Shown here: one piece after another, positions 53,071-64,000 of the stretch
Numbering within the stretch: the stretch's first letter is position 1
Layout of the letters: the number at the start of each line of letters is the position of its first letter
From: Engraulis encrasicolus
Taxonomy: Eukaryota > Chordata > Actinopteri > Clupeiformes > Engraulidae
Direction of reading: 5' to 3'
Assembly (NCBI RefSeq): GCF_034702125.1
Contig: NC_085862.1
Span: forward strand, 19,768,391-19,832,390
DNA length: 64,000 nt
The notes under the pieces: generated by a model
What the model saw: the letters and a program-made list of their open reading frames with translations, nothing else
Told to the model about the DNA's origin: nothing
Databases searched by the model: none
Position numbers and translations under genes: made by a program

Positions 53071-54660
53071 GACCAAAATGAGAAGCTGGCAAACTAATTA
53101 AGACTGATACTAAGTACACTAAGTACACAAAGTCCCTGCATTGTCTGCTTGCATAAGCATCAGAGAGCTGAGAAACCACACAGGAGGCCGTTGTCTGCTC
53201 ATGACGTGGGGCAGCAGCAGCAGCAGCGGCAGCGTGAGACTGCCTCTGAGTACTGTAACCACATGCCACCCCCCTTTGTGTTTCACTCTCCTCTCCTCGC
53301 CTCTCACTCTCCTCTCCTCGCTACACCACAACAGGGGGGAGGAAGGCCCTAGACCTGACCTGGATGGAACCCTGCTCTCTGTCTGTCTGCCTGCTCACCG
53401 GTCTCTCTGAAGAAACGTGAAATGTCATAACCTCTATTCCATTAGTGTCTTGCCTTGTGTTATGGATGTTCTTGAGCTAGTGTAGAGACACAGTAGACAT
53501 ACAGTACATGCATTGTGGTGTTTTTCTGCTAGTTTGAAACCGTGTGTCTTAGCCCCTGTGCCATGTATAGAGGAAGGGTCTTCAGCCCCGTTCTGCATCA
53601 ACTTTCTGACAACGCAGATGTATAATTCTAAGATTGCATTGGCAATAAGTGCATGCCATGACTCATTACATGTAACTAACTTATGGCAGACCTTCTCTAT
53701 TAGCTCACTTGCTCTCATGGGCTCTTGCCTTGCCTTAATATTCACCATTTATGGAATATGTAATAGAGTTTTTTGAGCTAGTGTGAGATATTTAGTGCAG
53801 TGCAGGTCAGATGCTCTAGTCTAGACCCATCAGCCCAGGGCCCTCCCTCTCCATCCTCAACAAGTCTCTCACAGCCCCTCACTAGACAAACTAGACAAAC
53901 CCACCTGGACACACAACAAAGTTTTGCCTGCCTAGTACTGCCCCATTGGAGACAATCCAAAAGGAAACAAAATCCACCCTTCAATCACAATGCTCTATCA
54001 CAGTGGTTCTCAACCTTTTTTGAATGAGTGCCCCCTGGACCTCATTATAACCCTCCAATGCCCCCTTGACCTCATCATAAACCGTCTGACGCCTTACTTG
54101 TACACAAATGCCTTTGTTTGATTATGACTATGATTATTATTATCATAATTGTTAACCAGTGTTGGGCAGTAATGCATTAGAAAAGTAATTAAATGCATTT
54201 TTGCTGTAATGCAGTAATGTAAGGCATTACAGGGAAAAATCTACAATATTTACTTAGTTACAATGCTAAATACCTAAAGTTACAATGCATTACAATGACC
54301 TGGATTTTAGAGGTATTCAGTGTGGTGGGTCAGAAAGAATCTATTCAAGAACCTGGTAGTTTTTAGTCTGCATGCTGCCAGTCATGACTCATGAGCTTGA
54401 TTTACTGTAATTATTTGCCAGATCCATAGGCTTACAGTTGTTTTGGCGAAAGTAATGCAACAGTAGTGTAATGCCTTATTTTAAATATAGTAATATTGTA
54501 GTGTAAGGGATTATTTGGAAAAGACACTAACATGAAATCAGTCATGCATTACAGTTTTTGAGTAATTTGCACTGTTGTTAACACATAGGCCTACATTATA
54601 TCCACTGCCCAACACTATTTTTAACACATACATTAAATAAATGAAAACACTTACTCTTAC
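53071..54660. other. Intergenic stretch or 3' introns of the Ig receptor gene
   Basis: The cytoplasmic exons of the minus-strand Ig gene should lie here or further left but none could be identified. A hAT-like start CACAGTGGTTCTCAACC at 54000 lacks a visible partner. A (GCAGCA)n patch is at 53210-53230. Confidence 0.4.
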
Positions 54661-56333
54661 CTCTTTCAATGCGCCTGTTTCGTCTCCACAGTATGAAGAA
54701 CAGCACGAGCCCAAAGATCCCAGCCACTGTCAAGGCTATGGTTACCCATATCCACACATCAGGCACTAGAAGTGCAGGAGACAGTGTGGGTGTAGGAGCC
54801 ATCATCATTGCAGGGACATGGGGTGAGGAAGCAACATGGTCACTCAGAGTGCTCTCCATCTCCCTCATAATGCAAATAGTTGGCCTAATATGCTTTTCAC
54901 TTACACACACTTGTATAGGCTATATCTTGGTTGTTAGCTATTATGAGTGATATAGTTTGATGGTGGCTAATATTTAACATGTGTAACATTTTTGCATCAT
55001 TTAGATATTTTTTCAAAAAAGTATTTTTCCAAAGTTTTGAAATTTCAGTCACTATGCAGTCTCTGCTTTTTCTTCATTTGTACTTGTCATTCCTGTTAAT
55101 TATTTGGATTTACCTGTGATGTTGTTAGAATGAGCTGTGCTATTGTGCTCTGTGGATAGAAATAGAGAATTCATTATGTTAGAAATCTCATTTTTGTCAA
55201 AACATTAAGACTTGCTTTTATTAAATATTGAACTTGTTTGTGAAAACCATAAAGGTGGTTAATTGAAAGGATAAATATGAAATTATCAGAACAGCACAAT
55301 AGCCTATGTGACAGAATGAGCTTTATGGAAGAAACATCTTACTTGCAATATATATATATAGAGAAGTTAACGGTCTGCGTCTTGAATTTATTTGATTAAC
55401 AAACTAACAGCTTTGTGTAAATTTGTACAAACACCATTTGTGTTTTATGCAGAATACACTTTGAGATTGACTGAGATTTAGAGTAGAACTTGGGTTATTT
55501 TTGATTACTTATTAATGTGTTACAGTGGAATTTTGAAGTAGCTGCAGGTAAACACTTACCTATGATGGTGACATGGCACAGATTACTAGAGTAATTCATA
55601 AGAATGGGTTTGTCTATGAGGACTTTACAAAAGTACCATCCACTGTCATTCCCAACCGCATTTTCAACTGTCAGAGTAAACTTCTTCTTTACATTTGTCC
55701 GCTCAGATTTTAGGACCAATGCATTTGATGTGACATTACTTTGTGAAAACATCCAGTATACCATGGAAGCATGGACTGGAATATTGATATGGAAATCACA
55801 GGATAGAGGTAAGGTGGAGCCGGATTGGACCTTTACAGACGGTGGTTTCAGATATATCACCACATTGTCTTGGGAATAACTTCTGTGTACAGCTGCTCCT
55901 GTGTTCAGATGGAAAAGAGACAGAGATTACTATACCACGTGCATTGGATTCAATGGCAGCATCAATTAACAGTTGATGTTTTGGGGTTTTTTTAGCATAG
56001 GAAGACATCCAGTAGGTGAAACCTGAATGCGACGCCTTGGGTATTTAAAGCTTCAAACCCCTTTCCATTCAAGCTGACTGTGTCTGATGGGCAGTGATCA
56101 GTGTCAGAAAGTTTTGAGAAAAAAAACTATAAAATGAGTTTGAGTATGTAAATCTCCTTTACAATTGCTCTATTATAACCCATGACCTTACAGTATTGAC
56201 CGGAATCTTTAAAGCTTATGAAACCTAGAGCATATTGTACATTTATAATACACATTTTCAATTTAGGATTGAGGATTGTAATGATCTTACCTGCGATGAG
56301 TAGGTAAAGGATTATTTTGTGTATGAGATCCAT
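54661..56333 (-). CDS. Single-Ig-domain type I membrane receptor, 5' exons
   Basis: Minus-strand exons: 56291-56333 (signal peptide MDLIHKIILYLLIAG), 55560-55898 (one V-like Ig domain), 55114-55149 (12-residue linker HNSTAHSNNIT), 54661-54765 (transmembrane VWIWVTIALTVAGIFGLVLF then WRRNRRIER). All junctions are GT-AG and phase 1, giving an open chain of about 160 residues. The Ig domain has PLSCDF, YWMFSQ, DSGWYFCKV and an extra Cys near its end (SSNLCHVTI); N-glycosylation sites NVT, NDS, NYS occur. The last donor (GAG|GTAAGA) shows that a cytoplasmic tail continues, but no tail exon was found. CD79-like or CD28-family-like proteins are possible; the extra C-terminal Cys favours CD79-like, yet the membrane span lacks a charged residue. 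I cannot name it. Confidence 0.72.
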
Positions 56334-58485
56334 GCTGTATTCTGGCTGTAGTGAGTGCTTTGCTTTCTCTTTGTGAAAGACAGAGGTGTCTTCCTGTGAA
56401 ACCCGTAGTGCTTCAGATGACTGTGATGGGGGCGTAAGGAGGAGTCAAAGGGAAAGGGGAAGAAAACTGAAGAAAAACAAAAAAAGACTTGATGGGCAAG
56501 ATGCAACTGACATCAAATAATACCATTACATAATTACTGGAATATAACAAGAAACAGACTACAGTGAAAATGTGTTTCTGTGTTACAGTTATATGTAGCC
56601 TATTTTTTATTTTTTGTTTAAGTCTATTTTCAGTACATCTTCAAAGGAGGACATACTTTTGAGGTCCTTTGACTTATATAGTGAAAATAAAAGTTAGTAT
56701 ATTCTATTGCTATGCCTTCTGCATACTGTATCATTTTGCTTTGTTGCCTGTGAACAATGTTTAAGGATCATGCATCATCAGGTGATTCTACACCAAGCTA
56801 AACTGTCTGTGAACCACATTCCAACCACTGTGAAAATGATTAAAGTTTCAGGCGTTGTAATGTAGTGCAATGGTTATGCCATAGATTATAATGCAGTTCT
56901 TAACTAATGAAAATAGTGTTTGCTTTATTTTGGGTTATTGTTTATATTGGTTTTGCTATAATTTTCCTACCAAGCCATCGCGGCCCCCTAGCGCTCTCTC
57001 GTGACCCCTTGAGGGTCCCCAGCACCCACTTTGAAAACCACTGATGTAGTGCATGCAGTAGGCCTACATTTCAGTTCTGAGTAACAAGTGGTCAGGCACA
57101 TGAGCATGAGCATGTGCAGGGGAAACGTGTGTGGGCTAGTCGATGCATGCATGTTTTTTCTTGTTTTTTTCTCTTCTTTTTCGCTGAGACTTTGTTGAGC
57201 CTTTGTTTAGTCACTGAGAACCGAAGAACACTGTAACACATGCTGTGTTACTTCCACACCTTTTGAGAGTAACCCTATGTTTTTTTCAGGCCACATGTTG
57301 TTCCTGCACCTCAAGAGGTTGGCAATAGTGCTGATTTCAATAGCTTGAATTTGCACCTACCATAGGACACACAATAATGCAAATCCACATGGATACCTAT
57401 TGTAGGCCACATCATACACATGGATCCCTATTGTAGGCCACATTTGGTAATAATATCATGCTACGTCTATGAGTTTAGGTTGATAGCATATGCAGAGACT
57501 ATAGCTTTACTCTCTAGGCTGTGGGCAAATGTTGCAGGCGTGCAGCCAGAAAAGAAGCACAAGGTCAACCACAAACAGGACAAGCATGAGGCTCTCGCCG
57601 TCGCGGTCTGTAGGCCTACATGTGTGCTAACACGAATAGCTAGACACAGTTTGCTGGTTCTCTGTGACTCTCTGTGCATGTGTGCTGACACATAGACACT
57701 GGTTCTTTGTAATCATTTACACTGGGCCACCTATTTTTTTGCATCATATAAAAGTTTGCAATGGCATCCCTCTGGCCACATAGCATATGTGAAGTGAAGT
57801 GTGCCACCTAACATGAGTAACGCCCAATTTTCAAGGGTTCTATGTCATCATAGCTCACCAAATAGGGCCTACTGTTCCAAAGTGAAGTGTGCTTCAGAAT
57901 TCCCACATCCTTGAATCGTGTAGAATTTTGAAGGTTGCACTTGCTGTGTCCTTGGCCGTCACAAAAATACCCCAAATCCTTTATGTTTCGACACTTGCGC
58001 TAGGCTTTTTATTGAGGGGAATATTTAGATATAGGCCTATAATATTTACAAGTAGTGCATGAACAACGCAACAGAATGACAACAACGTTTCTGTGGTGAA
58101 AATCTTTAATTTATATATTTATTTATTACAAAGTCTCAATTTTTGCAGTGAGTTGTTGATTACTTAAATACTTAATAATAATTAAAATAGAGACACAAAA
58201 GTGGCCATCCTCCTCATCAAAAAGTGAACCGTGATCTATAAGCGAGTGTGACTGCGAGCGTAGTACCGGAGACTTCCTTACTAAATGAAACACAAACATT
58301 GCATCTAAACTGGCCAGTATGACTAGACATTTGTTTTTTGAAAAGAAAGGACATTTATATGCCACATTATAGTTCAAATTCCTTGAAACAGGAATAAATA
58401 AGCACTTTTATTGCAAAAGCTCCTTATATCAAATGCTGACAGCTGTGAAGGCAGATCTCTTTCACACAGGTCCCTTTGCTCATGT
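56334..58485. other. Upstream flank of the Ig receptor gene, intergenic
   Basis: No gene is recognised. A short tandem pair (CACATGGAT.CCTATTGTAGGCCACAT) is at 57387-57445. One hAT MITE is listed separately. Confidence 0.45.
56868..57043. mobile_element. hAT-type MITE (176 bp)
   Basis: It starts CAATGGTTATG and ends TTTGAAAACCACTG, with perfect 8-bp duplications ATGTAGTG at 56860-56867 and 57044-57051. Confidence 0.8.
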
Positions 58486-58493
58486 GTTCTACA

Positions 58494-58693
58494 CAGGGTT
58501 GCCAGATGTGCCTGATAATTTCCAGCTCAAAAAGAAAGCTCAAAAACTAAATCCTGACCAATTTCAACCAAATTGTGTATTGATTTCTATGGCCACACAT
58601 CTACAGGAAAATCGCAAAATGCCCATTTTTACCCGCAGACAGCCATCCCAAGCAGCACAATTGGGCGGGAAACTGGCCAATCTGGCAACACTG
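58494..58693. mobile_element. hAT-type MITE (200 bp)
   Basis: Ends CAGGGTTGCCAGAT and ATCTGGCAACACTG are flanked by GTTCTACA (58486-58493) and GTTCTACC (58694-58701). Just outside, CACACAGGTCCCT.TGCT.CATGTGTT occurs on both sides (58463 and 58708), so a larger local duplication is also present. Confidence 0.8.
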
Positions 58694-58799
58694 GTTCTAC
58701 CTTATTAGTCACACAGGTCCCTGTGCTGCTCATGTGTTGCACGTTGTCTTCCACAAGCGTGAACATGTGTGAAAGAATATCCACAATGATCAGCCATTG

Positions 58800-58802
<3 letters not shown>

Positions 58803-58843
<41 letters not shown>

Positions 58844-58855
58844 ACACGCACACGC

Positions 58856-58935
<80 letters not shown>
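58803..58935. repeat. (CA)n / (CACG)n microsatellite, about 130 bp
   Basis: CA dinucleotides with CG interruptions at 58832-58862. Confidence 0.95.
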
Positions 58936-61002
<2,067 letters not shown>

Positions 61003-61118
61003 CATGAAACAATTGATCACTCCCACACGCTCTCTTTCTCACACAATAGAAAAATAGAACTGTTCTCATCACACCATCCTGAAATAAATAGATAATGATT
61101 TGAGTCGACTGTTGGGTG

Positions 61119-61148
61119 CTACAACTCGTCTTTGGGGTTGATGCGGTG
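61119..61148 (-). repeat. In-frame tandem copy of the p3h C-terminus and stop
   Basis: Read on the minus strand, the 30 bases after the stop codon (CACCGC then ATCAACCCCAAAGACGAG, TTG, TAG) repeat the last codons INPKDEL-stop, in the same frame. The unit length of 30 keeps frame. Confidence 0.9.
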
Positions 61149-64000
61149 CTACAACTCGTCTTTGGGGTTGATTTGGTTCTCGGGGTCAAAGTGCACCATC
61201 CTGTCCAGGGCCTCCACCACTTCATCTGCCTGCAGCCTCTCCTATAGAGGGGGAAAACACAATTGTGTCGGGGTGTCAACATACATTTTTCGTTTTTTTG
61301 TTTTAAAAAAGGGCTTTTGTGTCTTTACTGATTATAATACACTTGAGACTATGAGAGGAAGAGAGTGGGAGAGAGAGATGGGGTAGGGCTGGCAAAGGAA
61401 CCAGGCCTGACTCGAACCCGAGTCAACAACCTCAGTTAACTCATGCCTACATGCTTAGAAACTCAGAACTATACCAGACCACCAGTGGTTTTCAACCTTT
61501 TTTTTTAAAAAAACCAAGCCATACGTTTTTCAAGGACAAAATGAAAAGGTACACCACCAATTCTAAATGTTAATTGTAAATAAAACCTTATTGCCTATAT
61601 TAACAATGAACTGTCATTTTATAATTTTCCACGGCACACCAGCGGCACACTAGTGTTCCCCTGCACAGTGGTTGAAAAATATTGGTCTACTGAACTAGGC
61701 CAGAACATTGTCAGCATGATGAAACACTGAACTAGTCCAGAACAGTATCTCACAGACAACAGAGCTAGACCAGAACAGCACCTGCATCCATAGACTGCTG
61801 AACTGAATGTTGCAAAAGCTTCTATGGACCATTTTGGGGCTCTGAAAGTGAAACTACAGGCAGACTTTAGAGGTTTTAGAAGTACTTGTTGAGGCCCGAT
61901 GTCAATAAAATGAATTAACATCTACAGTACAATAGCTTTGTGCACGCATGTAGAGAGCAACAAATACTTGCAGAGAAAGTTGCTTTTACCCAGCAATAAG
62001 ATACATTTACTGTCTATTTTAGAGGGAGTTAACTTAAGACATCCGTTCTTCTTTATTTGTATGGGGTAAAGTTAATCACTGGTGAAATGTCATGTGTGGT
62101 CTATGCACTTGTGAATATAAAAGCATATGTGGTTAGGCTGATACAGGCTGAAATACATGGGGCAGGGATTGCGCTCAAGATGTGTCGAAAAATAAGCAGG
62201 TGCGTGGACCCAAATAGAGCCGTTTAAAGGTGAGAGCACACTGAAAAAGACACGCACCACCACGCAGAGAGTATTGATGAAAGCAAAGCCCTGAAACATC
62301 TTCTCTGCTCTGCTCTCAGAAAAAAATAAAAAAGCACCTTGTGCTTGACCTTGGTGTCCTTTTCAGTGTGTGAACTTAATCTTCCCTTTGATACTCATCG
62401 CATGACAATAAAAAAAACCTGGTGATTGCGAATGATGAATGGTGATAGAGACATTTTCTCATTAATAATAGCTCAGCTATGTGTAGCTCAAATATAGTCT
62501 AAAATGTGACTAGCACATGTCCATACATACCACCACACCAGGGAGATCTAAGTCCCTGCTATATGTTCCGTCTGAATCCACAATCCTGGCACATCTCTTG
62601 ACGAGATATCATTGCACAGACTTCTGTTGCTTAAAGCAACAATTTGGTCAACTTTCAAATAATGTTTCCAATAAGAATGTTGATTTGATGTCAGTTAATG
62701 ATAGTTTTGTTGTTTAAAGGGCCACCCATAGTTAGAGAGCATATCCAGTCTCTCTGGTAGTAGAGTACAATAGAGTAGAGCAGTAGAGTAGAGTAGAATA
62801 GAATAGACTAGTGTGTAGTGTAGTAGAATAGAGTAGAGTAGTTGAGTAGAATATAGTAGAATAGTAGAGAAGAATAGAGTATTAGAGTAGAAGAGAGTCG
62901 AGTAGAGTAGAATGTAGTAGAGTAGAATAGAGTAGAGCACAAGAGTTGAATAAAGTCAAATAGTAGAGTAGAGTAGTAGAGCAGAGTAGAATGGTGCCTG
63001 TGTTCTCACCAGTTCCCTGTAGAGGGGGTCGAGGGTGAACCAGAGTGCCACAGCGCACCGCTGGCCCTTGGTGACGGCCCGCACCCCGTGAGGGTTCTCC
63101 CCCCCTGAGGAGAAGCCCACCATGCGCCCACACCGCGGCTTCACCTGAGCCTGCATTGGAGACATCCATACTGATAATTACACCGATTCAAGTTAAGATA
63201 ACATACCTATACATTTATTACATAAGAGAGGACTAAATTAAATATAAATAAATCATCATCATTAACATTATTACATTATACAGTATAACATTCCATTCCA
63301 TTTGGCAGACGCTTTTTAACCAAAGCCACTTACAATCGAAGACATAATCATAGCCAACAACCTCACAGCAGAAAACAAAGTGCATCATTCTCATCACCAC
63401 TGCAATCATCATATATCAATTATCAAAATAACATAATCGAATGTAAAAAACATATATAATGACAGTACCAACATGACACAGTGACTATAACAACAACAGC
63501 AACGATCATCGTCATTGCCATCAACAAGGCTCTTACAGTGACTGTCTTGGCGTCCATCTCTGTGAAGATGAACTCGCCTCCTTCAAAGTCTCCATTGAGG
63601 TACAGCAGAGCACTGGAGGGAGTAAAGACACACGTTAGAAACATGGCATGATCTACAGAAGACATACACACCAAAGACACACATTAGACACATGGCATGA
63701 TCTACAGTAGACATACACACCAAAGACACATAATAGACACATGTCAAAATGTACAGTGCACACCAAAGACACATTATACTGTACAGTAGACTACACACCA
63801 AAGACACATGTTAGACTGTATGTCATAGTGTACAGTAGACTACATACCAAAGACACACGTTAGACATATTATCATCTAACAATGCCAGAATCTACAGTAG
63901 ACTACACACCTGTGATCTCTGTAGGTGAAAATAAAGTGTTCACCTGTGATCTCTGGTGAAAATAAAGTGTTCACCTGTAATCTCTGGTGAAAATAAAGTG
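61149..64000 (-). CDS. p3h2: Collagen prolyl 3-hydroxylase, P3H2-like, C-terminal exons (partial)
   Basis: Minus-strand exons: 63975-64000 (cut by the window edge, HFIFTRDY), 63537-63612 (ALLYLNGDFEGGEFIFTEMD), 63010-63150 (KPRCGRMVGFSSGGENPHG.., QRCAVALWFTLDPLYREL) and 61149-61241 (RLQADEVVEALDRM.. INPKDEL, stop). Phases agree. These are the end of the Fe(II)/2-oxoglutarate dioxygenase domain: the His of NPHGV is the distal iron ligand and the Arg of QRCAVALW the likely 2-oxoglutarate contact, by family knowledge. KDEL keeps the enzyme in the ER, where the family 3-hydroxylates proline in procollagen. Among P3H1-3 the INPKDEL ending and LYREL text look most like P3H2; the choice of paralogue is inference. 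Two of its junctions carry tandem exon-edge copies. Confidence 0.85.
62745..62996. repeat. AGTAGAATAGAGT minisatellite in the last p3h intron
   Basis: About 250 bp of short units built from AGTAG and AATAG, ending just before the donor of exon 63010-63150. It produces spurious tyrosine/leucine-rich ORFs. Confidence 0.88.
63613..63926. repeat. Minisatellite of roughly 50-bp units in a p3h intron
   Basis: Units of the form ACACACCAAAGACACA..TTAGAC..ATG.CA..TCTACAGTAGAC recur about six times with decay. Confidence 0.85.
63927..63974 (-). pseudogene. Two tandem copies of the p3h exon end plus donor
   Basis: On the minus strand the exon end CACTTTATTTTCACCAGAGA and TTACAG|GTGAA (from 64000) is followed by two more copies with a period of about 31 bp. 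These read GATCACAG|GTGAA and ACAGAGATCACAG|GTGTG. Only the first keeps the conserved DY codons; the copies encode DH. Confidence 0.85.

Noticed and set aside
61482..61690. hAT MITE suggested by CAGTGGTTTTCAACC and GTGGTTGAAAAATATTGG
   Set aside because: The termini match only partly and no target duplication could be read.

Overview
The window looks like nuclear DNA from a ray-finned (teleost-type) fish. Genes are split by short introns, microsatellites are extremely dense, and the mobile elements are typical of fish: L1 and L2 LINEs, hAT, piggyBac-like and fold-back MITEs, and other dispersed repeats. There is no bacterial gene organisation, no CRISPR array and no rRNA. Which teleost it is cannot be decided from the sequence alone.

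Layout. (1) 1-3233 is the upstream flank of wdr47, with a decayed RTE-like retrotransposon on the minus strand, a dead copy of the start-codon exon and a hAT MITE. (2) 3234-22210, plus strand, is a complete wdr47 (nemitin) coding region: 15 coding exons, all splice phases agree, 932 codons, LisH-CTLH at the N-terminus and a WD40 propeller at the C-terminus. (3) 22211-29202 is the 3' UTR and a repeat-filled intergenic stretch. (4) 29203-48813, plus strand, holds complement-control-protein (sushi) exons of a factor H-like gene: one dead exon, then five intact exons ending in a module that resembles factor H SCR20. A 6.3-kb L1 (30867-37138, minus) and an L2 (about 46270-48570, plus) sit between these exons. 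(5) 48814-54660 is TE-rich intergenic DNA. (6) 54661-56333, minus strand, is the 5' part of a single-Ig-domain type I membrane receptor gene. (7) 56334-61148 is intergenic. (8) 61149-64000, minus strand, is the 3' end of a prolyl 3-hydroxylase gene (P3H2-like) ending in KDEL; it runs off the right edge.

The genes do not form a pathway. wdr47 is a neuronal and ciliary microtubule regulator, the sushi and Ig genes are immune-type surface or plasma proteins, and P3H modifies collagen in the ER.

Two patterns stand out. First, many exon/intron junctions of wdr47 and p3h are accompanied by tandem, partly decayed copies of the exon end plus its splice site. Examples are ten donor sites in a 32-bp array after exon 13, 178-bp units before exon 5, and a duplicated KDEL-stop. 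Second, at least five, and probably seven, dispersed or palindromic elements share a motif CTGANGA-A-hairpin-GAAA. Its hairpin stem differs between copies yet stays paired, and it closely resembles the core of a hammerhead ribozyme.
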